DNA of 64,000 nt from Luteococcus sp048595755 (GTDB lineage: Bacteria > Actinomycetota > Actinomycetes > Propionibacteriales > Propionibacteriaceae), in contig NZ_CP184360.1 in NCBI RefSeq assembly GCF_048595755.1, positions 2,108,001 to 2,172,000 of the forward strand, given 5' to 3'. The notes under the pieces are model-generated. The model did no database searches, was not told the DNA's origin, and saw nothing but the letters and a program-made list of their open reading frames with translations. This document shows positions 8,158 through 15,173 of the stretch, in pieces (the stretch's first letter is position 1; the number at the start of each line of letters is the position of its first letter). The translations under genes were made by a program, and so were the position numbers.

Positions 8158-9135
8158 TCAGATCTTACGGATGCGCACCCCCCGCACCTCATGATTGGGG
8201 CCCTTGCGCAGGATCACGGTGGCCCGGGGGCGCGTGGGAGCGACGTTCATCACCAGATTGGGTCCGTTGATGTCATCCCAGATCTTGTTGGCGAAGTCGA
8301 TGGCCTCGGCGTCCGACATCGTGGCGTAGCGCGCGAAGAAGCTGCGCGGATCGTTGAAGGCGGTCTCGCGCAGCGTCAGGAAGCGCTCGACATACCAGCT
8401 GCGGATGTCCTGCTCGTCGGCATCCACGTAGACGCTGAAGTCGAAGAAATCGCTCAAGGCCAGACCGGTCGTGCCATTGCTGCGGGTGCGGGCCGGCTGC
8501 AGCACGTTGAGACCCTCGACGATGAGGATGTCGGGACGGTCGACGACCTCGACCTCGTCGGTGATGTCGTAGGTCAGGTGCGAGTACATGGGTGCCTCGA
8601 CGTGCGGCGCGCCCGACTTCACCGCCACCACGAAGCGCAACAGCGCCCTGCGGTCATAGCTTTCCGGGAAGCCCTTGCGATCCAGGATCCCCCGACGCTC
8701 CAGCTCGGCATTGGGGTAGAGGAAGCCGTCGGTGGTGATGAGCTGCACCTTGGGCCGGCCGGGGGAACGGCTGAGCAGTTCGCGCAGCAGGCGTGCCGTG
8801 GTGGATTTGCCGACTGCCACCGAGCCGGCCACTCCGATCACGAAGGGCGTGCGGCGCACGTCCAGGCCGAGGAAGGCATTGGAGGCGCGGTAGAGATGGC
8901 CGGTGTGGCGCATGTGCAGGTGGATGAGCTGGGTGAGCGGCACGTAGACCGCACTGACCTCGTCCTGGTCGGTGGGGTCGCCCAGGCCCCGTAGGTGGTT
9001 GAGGGTCTCCTCATCCAGGTCGATGTCGGTGTGGTCGGCCAGATCGGCCCACGTGGAGCGATCCAGTTCGACGTAGGGGCCCGACGGGGCCTCGGCCACG
9101 TCCTCGCGGCCCGCTGGCGAGATATCAGTCATCAT
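8158..9135 (-). CDS. coaA: type I pantothenate kinase
   Basis: CoaA phosphorylates pantothenate, the first and usually rate-limiting step of coenzyme A synthesis, and is typically feedback-inhibited by CoA. The 325-residue length is normal. The P-loop GVAGSVAVGKSTTARLL sits near residue 105, followed by TTDGFLYPNAELERRG and the typical C-terminal end ATVILRKGPNHEVRGVRIRKI. The first two codons are both ATG, so the start is uncertain by one residue. A TAGCCT box upstream suggests a short leader. It diverges from glmS over about 140 bp, a common arrangement in actinobacteria. Confidence 0.96.
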   Translation of the reverse strand: MMTDISPAGREDVAEAPSGPYVELDRSTWADLADHTDIDLDEETLNHLRGLGDPTDQDEVSAVYVPLTQLIHLHMRHTGHLYRASNAFLGLDVRRTPFVIGVAGSVAVGKSTTARLLRELLSRSPGRPKVQLITTDGFLYPNAELERRGILDRKGFPESYDRRALLRFVVAVKSGAPHVEAPMYSHLTYDITDEVEVVDRPDILIVEGLNVLQPARTRSNGTTGLALSDFFDFSVYVDADEQDIRSWYVERFLTLRETAFNDPRSFFARYATMSDAEAIDFANKIWDDINGPNLVMNVAPTRPRATVILRKGPNHEVRGVRIRKI

Positions 9136-9264
9136 CCGCGTCGGTTGTTCTTTCCGACGCCTCCTCGCAGGCTAGATTCACATGTGTTGCGGGCGGTGTC
9201 CACCATTGCCCGGGGCACGCCGCGCCCGATGACGCCTCAGTTCGCCAATCGCTCATGGTCTTTG

Positions 9265-9270
9265 TACACT
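9265..9270 (+). promoter_or_regulatory. -10 box for leaderless glmS transcript
   Basis: TACACT ends 7 nt before the glmS ATG; the interval TTTTGCC has no ribosome-binding site. No glmS ribozyme is present, as expected for actinobacteria. Confidence 0.55.
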
Positions 9271-9277
9271 TTTTGCC

Positions 9278-11125
9278 ATGTGTGGAATTGTGGGTTATAT
9301 CGGGCCGCGTAGCGCCCAGACAGTTGTCGTTGAAGGGCTTCGCAGGCTCGAGTACCGCGGTTACGACTCGGCCGGCATCGCCGTCGAGTCGAATGGCGTC
9401 ATCTCGGCTCGCAAGAAGTCGGGCAAGATCACCAACCTTGACGCCGAGATCGCGGGCAACCCGCTGCCGGAGAGCAATCACGGCATCGGACACACCCGGT
9501 GGGCGACCCATGGTGGCCCCACCGACCAGAATGCGCACCCGCACGTGAGCCAGTCGGGCCGCGTCGCGCTGGTGCACAACGGAATCATCGAGAACTTCGC
9601 CGAGCTGCGCAGCGAGCTCGAGGCCAAGGGCGTGCAGTTCAAGAGCGAGACCGACACCGAGGCCGCCGCGCAGCTGCTCGGCCGCCTGGTGGACGAGGGC
9701 GCCACGCTGGTCGATGCCATGCACCAGGTGGCCAACCGCCTGCAAGGTGCCTTCACCCTGGTGGCCATCGACGCCCAGGACTCCGAGCGCGTCGTCGCCG
9801 CCCGCCGTTCCAGCCCCCTGGTGGTGGGCGTCGGCGAGGGTGAGAACTTCCTCGGCTCCGACGTGGCCGCCTTCCTGGAGTTCACCCGCGACGCCATCGA
9901 GCTGGGCGACGACCAGGTGGTGGTCATCACCCGCGACGAGGTCGAGGTCACCAACTTCGACGGCAGCCCCGCCAGCAACATCAAGCCCTACCACGTGGAC
10001 TGGGACATCACCGCGGCCGAGAAGAACGGCTTCGACTGGTTCATGCGCAAGGAGATCTACGAGCAGCCGCAGGCAGTCGCCGACACCCTGCTGGGCCGCT
10101 ACGACGCCGACGGCCAGCTCACCCTGGACGAGGTGCGCATCTCGCCCGAGGAACTGCGTCGCATCAACAAGATCGTCATCGTCGCCTGTGGCACCGCCTA
10201 CCACTCCGGCATGGTCGCCAAGTACGCCATCGAGCATTGGACCCGCATCCCCTGCGAGGTCGACATCGCCAGCGAGTTCCGCTACCGCGACCCGATCATC
10301 GACCCCAACACCCTGGTGGTGACCATCAGCCAGTCCGGCGAGACCGCCGACACCCTGATGGCCATCCGCCACGCCCGCGAGCAGCACGCCAAGGTCATCG
10401 CGATCTGCAATGTGAACGGCGCCACCATCCCGCGTGAGTCCGACGCCGTGATCTACACCCACGCCGGCCCCGAGCGCGGTGTGGCCTCCACCAAGGGCTA
10501 CGTCACCCAGCTGGTCGCCTGCTACCTGCTGGGCCTGTACCTGGCCCAGGTGCGCGGCATGAAGTACGGCGAGGAGATCAAGGCAATCACCGACGAGCTG
10601 GCCACCATGCCCGCCAAGATCCAGTCGATGCTGGACAACGACCAGCAGATCCTGGACATGTCCAAGCAGTTCATGAATGACCCGTCCTTCTTCTTCCTGG
10701 GCCGTCACGTCGGCTACCCCTCGGCGCTGGAGGGCGCGCTGAAGCTGAAGGAGATCGCCTACAAGCATGCCGAGGGCTTCCCCGCCGGCGAGCTGAAGCA
10801 CGGCTCGATCGCCCTGATCGAGCAGGACATCCCGGTCTTCGTGATGGTGCCCCCGCAGGGCCGCGACCAGCTGCACGACAAGGTGGTCTCCAACATCCAG
10901 GAGGTGCGCGCCCGTGGCGCCCGCACCATCGTCCTGGTGGAGGAGGGCGACGACTCGGTGGTGCCCTATGCCGACATCATCATCCGTCACCCGAAGGCCT
11001 CCACGCTGCTGCAGCCGATGCTGGCCATCGTCCCGCTGCAGCTGTTCGCCTGCGAGGTTGCCACCCTGCTGGGCCATGACGTGGACCAGCCGCGCAACCT
11101 GGCCAAGTCGGTCACCGTCGAGTGA
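9278..11125 (+). CDS. glmS: glutamine-fructose-6-phosphate aminotransferase (isomerising)
   Basis: GlmS makes glucosamine-6-phosphate from fructose-6-phosphate and glutamine, the entry to amino-sugar and peptidoglycan synthesis. The 615-residue product starts MCGIVGYIGPR, so Cys2 becomes the N-terminal nucleophile of the glutaminase domain (about 1-230). Two SIS sugar-isomerase domains follow, with ACGTAYHSG, TISQSGETADT and the C-terminal end QPRNLAKSVTVE typical of the family. It feeds glmM upstream. The start is probably leaderless and a stem-loop terminator follows 25 nt after the stop. Confidence 0.98.
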   Translation: MCGIVGYIGPRSAQTVVVEGLRRLEYRGYDSAGIAVESNGVISARKKSGKITNLDAEIAGNPLPESNHGIGHTRWATHGGPTDQNAHPHVSQSGRVALVHNGIIENFAELRSELEAKGVQFKSETDTEAAAQLLGRLVDEGATLVDAMHQVANRLQGAFTLVAIDAQDSERVVAARRSSPLVVGVGEGENFLGSDVAAFLEFTRDAIELGDDQVVVITRDEVEVTNFDGSPASNIKPYHVDWDITAAEKNGFDWFMRKEIYEQPQAVADTLLGRYDADGQLTLDEVRISPEELRRINKIVIVACGTAYHSGMVAKYAIEHWTRIPCEVDIASEFRYRDPIIDPNTLVVTISQSGETADTLMAIRHAREQHAKVIAICNVNGATIPRESDAVIYTHAGPERGVASTKGYVTQLVACYLLGLYLAQVRGMKYGEEIKAITDELATMPAKIQSMLDNDQQILDMSKQFMNDPSFFFLGRHVGYPSALEGALKLKEIAYKHAEGFPAGELKHGSIALIEQDIPVFVMVPPQGRDQLHDKVVSNIQEVRARGARTIVLVEEGDDSVVPYADIIIRHPKASTLLQPMLAIVPLQLFACEVATLLGHDVDQPRNLAKSVTVE

Positions 11126-11150
11126 CGGCCTGACCCGGACCTTTTCCGAT

Positions 11151-11178
11151 GCCCTCCCCGCGAACCCGCGGGGAGGGC
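11151..11178 (+). terminator. terminator after glmS
   Basis: Perfect 12-bp arms GCCCTCCCCGCG and CGCGGGGAGGGC enclose an AACC loop, 26 nt after the glmS stop. Confidence 0.8.
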
Positions 11179-11247
11179 ATCGCCGGTTGGGCGGGGTTGG
11201 GGAGCGCGCCGCTGGGGCCGAGTGGACGATTCCTCCCGTTGCGGGGA

Positions 11248-11253
11248 TATCGT
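11248..11253 (+). promoter_or_regulatory. -10 box before the TPR-like gene
   Basis: TATCGT ends 7 nt before the GTG at 11261, the same spacing as in the other putative leaderless genes, and supports that start over the upstream GTG codons. Confidence 0.45.
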
Positions 11254-11260
11254 CGTGGGC

Positions 11261-11734
11261 GTGACCGATCAGCACATTCCCGGCGGGCCCGGCTGGGTGG
11301 TGGACTCCACCACCCTGCGGCCCCGCGTCGTCGACCCGCGGACCTTCGAGGCCGACCGGGCCGACGACGACCTGACGCCCATCCTGCTTCACCTGTGGGG
11401 CGAGGATGCGCAGCGCGCTGCCGAGTCCCTCGCGGCGCTGCCCGAGAGCTACCGGCGCCAGGTCCTGTTGGCCGAGGCGTGGTCACGGCTGGGACGCCAT
11501 CAGGAGTCGGTGCAGCTCCTGGAGACGCTACACGCAAAGACCCGGGAGCCCGGACGCCGCATCCACCTGGCCGACCAGTTGGGACGCGCCCTGTTGGCTG
11601 CCGGGCAGCCGGAAGGCGCCCTGGCGCACTTCACCCGGGCGCTGCAGGCCCGCATCGCGTCGGGAGCCTCCGCCGACCAGGTGCAGGTCTTGCGACGTGG
11701 CGCGCTGCTGGCCCGCGAGCGAATGGCCGGGTGA
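11261..11734 (+). CDS. TPR-like helical-repeat protein of unknown function
   Basis: The 157-residue product has no recognised enzyme motif. From about residue 35 it is made of paired helices with tetratricopeptide-like spacing, for example RQVLLAEAWSRLGRHQESVQ and LGRALLAAGQPEGALAHFTR, so it probably binds a protein partner in the cytoplasm. In-frame GTG codons at 11222, 11255 and 11261 are all possible; 11261 is preferred because a TATCGT box precedes it by 7 nt. The stop overlaps the start region of acpS (GTGA), so the genes are probably co-translated. Function is unknown. Confidence 0.7.
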   Translation: MTDQHIPGGPGWVVDSTTLRPRVVDPRTFEADRADDDLTPILLHLWGEDAQRAAESLAALPESYRRQVLLAEAWSRLGRHQESVQLLETLHAKTREPGRRIHLADQLGRALLAAGQPEGALAHFTRALQARIASGASADQVQVLRRGALLARERMAG

Positions 11735-12096
11735 GCGGCATGGCGGTGGTTGGCATCGGCACCGACCTGTGCAGCATCGAACGCTGGCAGGCCCTGTGCG
11801 AGCGTCGCCCCGGGCTGGTCGAACGCATCCTGAACCCGGCCGAACGGGCCGTGCCCCCGGCCTCCCAAGCCGCCCGCTGGGCCGCCAAGGAGGCGCTGGC
11901 CAAGGCGCTGGGCGCCCCGGTCGGCATGAGCTGGCTCGACAGCGAGGTGGTGCGCAGCCCCAGCGGTGCCCCCGTCTTCGAGATGCGCGGCACCGTGCGG
12001 GCCAGAGCCGACGAGCTCGGCATCACCCACGTCCATCTCTCCCTGTCCCATGATGGTGGCCTGGCCACCGCCGTAGTCGTCTGCGAGGCACGATGA
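11731..12096 (+). CDS. acpS: holo-[acyl-carrier-protein] synthase
   Basis: AcpS transfers 4'-phosphopantetheine from CoA to acyl carrier protein. The product of about 121 residues shows the family signature VVGIGTDLCSIERWQ with the Mg-binding Asp near the start, and ARWAAKEALAKALG with the second metal ligand Glu. The C-terminal HVHLSLSHDGGLATAVVV strand is also typical. The GTG at 11731 overlaps the previous stop; an in-frame ATG at 11740 is an alternative start. The stop overlaps the nnr ATG (ATGA). CoA use links it loosely to coaA upstream. Confidence 0.95.
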   Translation: MSGMAVVGIGTDLCSIERWQALCERRPGLVERILNPAERAVPPASQAARWAAKEALAKALGAPVGMSWLDSEVVRSPSGAPVFEMRGTVRARADELGITHVHLSLSHDGGLATAVVVCEAR

Positions 12097-13508
12097 TCCC
12101 CGTCCACAACGCACAACAGGTCCGTGACGCCGAAGCCGTCTTCATGGCACGGAATCCCGACGTCGACCTGATGCAGATCGCCGCCGATGGGGTGGCCGAG
12201 ACCGCCCTGGCGATGCTCGGCGACCGCGGTGAGGCCACCCGCTTCGTGCTGGTCGCCGCCGGAACCGGCAACAACGGCGGTGACGGGTTGTTCGCCGCCG
12301 CCCGGCTGGCCCGGGAAGGCTGCCAGGTGGCGATCTGGCTGACCGGAGGAAGCGGACACCCCGACGGCTTGAAGGCCGCCACCGAGGCCGGTTGCCAGGT
12401 GGTGGACTGCGTGACCGCGGCGGCCCAGCTGGCCGAGGTCGACCTGCTCATCGACGCCGTGGCCGGGATTGGCGGCAGGCACGGCCTGGAACCCGCCGTG
12501 GCCACCTTCGCCGCCGAGGCGCACATGCTCGAGGTGGACGTGCTGTCCGTCGACGTGCCCTCCGGGATCGCCGCCGACAGCTCGGTGCTGCCCGAGGACT
12601 GCTTCCGGGCCACCCGCACCATCACCTTCGCCACGCGCAAGCCCTGCCACGTCCTGAAGCCGGCCGCCTCGGCCAGCGGCGTCGTGGAGACCTTCGACAT
12701 CGGCCTGGAACTGCCCCGGCCAGTGGTGTGGCAGGCGCAGGTGGGCGACGTCGCTCGCCGCTGGCCCCTTCCCGGGCCCACCAGCGACAAGTACTCCCGG
12801 GGCGTGGTGGGCATCGACACCGGTTCGGCGCGTTACCCGGGGGCGGCGGTGCTGGGCACCATCGGTGCCCTGCATGCGGGGGCCGGCATGATCCGCTTCG
12901 TCGGGCCCGAGGCCGCCGCGAACCTGATCCGCACCACCCTGCCGAGCGTCACCCACGGTGAGGGGGCGGTGCAGGCCTGGCTGGTCGGTTCGGGGTGGGG
13001 CCAGACGGAGGCCAATCGCGAGCGGCTCGCCGCGCGGCTCGCGGCCGGCAAGGTGCCCGCCGTCATCGACGCAGACGCCCTGGTGATGCTGCCCGAGACG
13101 CTGCCGACCAACTGCCTGCTCACGCCCCACGCCGGAGAACTGTCGCGCATGCTGGGGGTGGAGCGCTCCATCGTCGAGGCCGATCCGGTGCGGCACGGGC
13201 GGATGGCCGCCGAGCGGTGGGACTCGGTGGTACTGCTGAAGGGAGCCACCCAGTACGTCGTGACCCCCGACGGGCAGATCACCCTGGCGGTGCCCGGCCC
13301 CTACTGGAGCGCCCAGGCCGGTTCGGGTGACGTCCTGGCCGGTATCTGCGCCACCCTGCTCGCCAGCGGGTTGAGCGCTGCCGACGCGGCGCTGCTGGGC
13401 GCCTCCGTCCAGGCAATGGCAGCACAGCGTCGACGCGGCCCCTTCCCGCCCGATGTGATCGCGCGAGAGGTCGCCACCATCGTCGGCGAGTTCGACTTCA
13501 TCGCCTGA
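12093..13508 (+). CDS. nnr: bifunctional NAD(P)H-hydrate epimerase / ADP-dependent dehydratase
   Basis: Nnr repairs damaged NAD(P)H hydrates. The N-terminal YjeF_N domain (about 1-215) interconverts the R and S epimers, shown by AAGTGNNGGDGLFAAARLA and DAVAGIGG. The C-terminal kinase-like domain (about 225-471) dehydrates the S form using ADP, shown by DADALVMLP, LTPHAGELSRMLG and the anion-hole motif AGSGDVLAGI. The 471 residues match fused forms. It is coupled to acpS by an ATGA overlap. In M. tuberculosis-like gene orders alr follows a few genes later; no alr is found in this window. Confidence 0.95.
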   Translation: MIPVHNAQQVRDAEAVFMARNPDVDLMQIAADGVAETALAMLGDRGEATRFVLVAAGTGNNGGDGLFAAARLAREGCQVAIWLTGGSGHPDGLKAATEAGCQVVDCVTAAAQLAEVDLLIDAVAGIGGRHGLEPAVATFAAEAHMLEVDVLSVDVPSGIAADSSVLPEDCFRATRTITFATRKPCHVLKPAASASGVVETFDIGLELPRPVVWQAQVGDVARRWPLPGPTSDKYSRGVVGIDTGSARYPGAAVLGTIGALHAGAGMIRFVGPEAAANLIRTTLPSVTHGEGAVQAWLVGSGWGQTEANRERLAARLAAGKVPAVIDADALVMLPETLPTNCLLTPHAGELSRMLGVERSIVEADPVRHGRMAAERWDSVVLLKGATQYVVTPDGQITLAVPGPYWSAQAGSGDVLAGICATLLASGLSAADAALLGASVQAMAAQRRRGPFPPDVIAREVATIVGEFDFIA

Positions 13509-13520
13509 CCTGGCCCGAGG

Positions 13521-13548
13521 CCTGCCCGGCCCAGCCGAGCCGGGCAGG
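13521..13548. terminator. hairpin between converging nnr and mannosyltransferase gene
   Basis: Arms CCTGCCCGGC (13521-13530) and GCCGGGCAGG (13539-13548) pair perfectly around an 8-nt loop. Confidence 0.65.
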
Positions 13549-13559
13549 GCGAGCGGGGG

Positions 13560-14705
13560 TCAGAGCAAGGAATTGCTCAACCGGGGGATGGTGACGCCGA
13601 TGCGGATCGCCTCCCGGTAGTGGTCGACCAGTTCCTCGCAGACATGGCTCCAGGTGCGGAACTCCACCGACTCCCGAGCCGAGCGTCCGAAGGCTTCACG
13701 CTTGAAGTCGTCACCCACCAGGTCAAGCACGTAGCCGCGCAGCTGGTCGAGGCGGCCGGGCTCGTACAGCCAGCCGGTGTGGCTGGGGGAGACCAGATCG
13801 ATCGGGCCACCGCGGCGCGGTGCGATCACGGGCAGGCCGCTGGCCTTGGCCTCCTGCAGGGTCTGGCCGAAGGTCTCGAGCTCGCCGGTGTGCACGAACA
13901 GGTCGAAGCTGGCCAGCAGGATGGGCAGCTCCTCGCCGGTCTTGCGGCCCAGGAAGATGGCGTCGGGGAGCTTCTCCTCGAGCTCGGGGCGGCTGGGGCC
14001 GTCGCCGATGATCACCAGCTTGATGCCGGGGATGTCTGCGATGGCCACCAGGTCTCCGACCCGCTTCTCGGCCGCGAGGCGGCCCATGTAGCCCACGATC
14101 CGCTCACCCTTGGGTGCCCATTCGCGACGCAACTGCTCGTCGCGCTTGCTGGGGTGGAAGCGTACCGAGTCGACCCCGCGACCCCAGATGCCCACCCGCG
14201 GGATGCCCTGCTCCAGCAGCTGGTTGCGGGCATAGGTAGAGGGGGCGTAGTTCAGGGTGGCCAGCTCGTGGGCCTGCCGCAACCGGTACCACAGCAGGGG
14301 TTCCAGGGCCGGGAACCCGTACTCGGCGGCATAGGTGGCGATCTCGGTCTGGTAGATGCCGACGCTGGGGATGTTCAGCCGGGCCGCGCTCAGTGCGGCC
14401 TTGTAGCCGATCGCGAAGGGGGCGGCCAGGTGCACCACGTCGGGACGGAAGTCTGCCAGGCATCGTTCGATCATGAAGCGTGGCGCGGTGTTGACCCGCA
14501 CGTCGCTGTATCCCGGCAGGCCCACCGAGGCAAGGGTGGTGACCGGGAAGCCTGCGTACTGCTTGGGGACGCGCCCCGCGTCATTGGGCGCCAGCACCAT
14601 CGCCTCGTGGCCGGTGTCCCGCAGGTGTTCCAGCATGCGCAGGACTGAGTTGGTGACCCCATTGATCTGGGGGAGGAAGGACTCTGTCGCAATGGCTACT
14701 CGCAC
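13560..14705 (-). CDS. mgtA: GT4 family GDP-mannose-dependent alpha-mannosyltransferase
   Basis: The 381-residue glycosyltransferase has the GT-B layout of the MgtA/PimB group, which extends mannosylated glycolipids such as lipomannan precursors. The N-terminal strand VRVAIATESFLPQINGVTNS and the EX7E-like region KASGLPVIAPRRGGPIDLV support retaining GT4 chemistry; MGRLAAEKRVGDLV is the usual linker to the second Rossmann domain. The GTG at 14705 gives the family N-terminus and has TACCAT 6 nt upstream. The frame is open 31 codons further, but that extension is unlike the family. Exact acceptor is inferred. A GH125 mannosidase at the window start hints at mannan metabolism. Confidence 0.83.
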   Translation of the reverse strand: MRVAIATESFLPQINGVTNSVLRMLEHLRDTGHEAMVLAPNDAGRVPKQYAGFPVTTLASVGLPGYSDVRVNTAPRFMIERCLADFRPDVVHLAAPFAIGYKAALSAARLNIPSVGIYQTEIATYAAEYGFPALEPLLWYRLRQAHELATLNYAPSTYARNQLLEQGIPRVGIWGRGVDSVRFHPSKRDEQLRREWAPKGERIVGYMGRLAAEKRVGDLVAIADIPGIKLVIIGDGPSRPELEEKLPDAIFLGRKTGEELPILLASFDLFVHTGELETFGQTLQEAKASGLPVIAPRRGGPIDLVSPSHTGWLYEPGRLDQLRGYVLDLVGDDFKREAFGRSARESVEFRTWSHVCEELVDHYREAIRIGVTIPRLSNSLL

Positions 14706-14711
14706 GATTCG

Positions 14712-14717
14712 ATGGTA
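14712..14717 (-). promoter_or_regulatory. -10 box before mgtA
   Basis: On the minus strand TACCAT lies 6 nt before the GTG start with no Shine-Dalgarno sequence, which supports the short start. Confidence 0.45.
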
Positions 14718-14867
14718 ACCACGACTGGGCAGGCCGACGCACCGGTGGGCCGCCTGCCGGGGTGAAGCTTGCATGACGAATGGGCGGCGCGGCGTCACCG
14801 GGCGTTAACGTCGCCGCAGAAGGCTCTGACAAGCAGTTCTCCTGAGGGGGCACTGAGACATGCTGAA

Positions 14868-14896
14868 TTGGGCTGCAGTTCACCAACTGGTAGGCT
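14868..14896 (+). promoter_or_regulatory. probable promoter of the DEAD-box helicase gene
   Basis: TTGGGC (14868-14873) and TAGGCT (14891-14896) are separated by 17 bp. Transcription would start near 14903. Confidence 0.55.
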
Positions 14897-14902
14897 GACG
14901 AG

Positions 14903-15173
14903 AGTTGTGGGTGATTCGTGCCCGGGAGTCCACACCCGGCGCGGTAGTTGCCCCCAGTGCGAATCAGTTGCAGCTTGGATGAGGCGACTCAATTCGCCCC
15001 CAGCGCCTGATGCCCCATGGCTTCGAGTGCCATGTTCCGCCGCCCATCAATCTGCGTGAGAGATAGTGCATGTTGGTGCGCCGCGGTTCCTTTGTGCCGC
15101 CCAGGCACGTGATGAACCAGCCGTGACGGCTGCCCCAACGGGCAATGCAATGCCCAGAGAAGTGAGTACCACC
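14903..15173 (+). ncRNA. long structured 5' leader of the helicase gene
   Basis: About 270 nt separate the predicted promoter from the helicase start, the longest gene-free stretch in the window (14706-15173). An outer stem TGATTCG (14912-14918) with CGAATCA (14960-14966) encloses an inner stem CCGGG with CCCGG (14922-14926, 14935-14939). Long leaders of this kind control cold-induced DEAD-box helicase and cspA-type mRNAs in other bacteria. Nothing coding is convincing here. Confidence 0.35.

Noticed and set aside
9136..9277. glmS ribozyme
   Set aside because: The intergenic region is too short and the start appears leaderless; the ribozyme is typical of Firmicutes.
9125..11392. Open frame of 755 codons on the minus strand opposite glmS
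   Set aside because: Antisense shadow of glmS; low-complexity composition and no family motif.
15066..15173. Longer N-terminus of the helicase from ATG 15066
   Set aside because: The extra residues are Cys/Ala-rich, unlike the basic tail, and the leader reads as untranslated structure.
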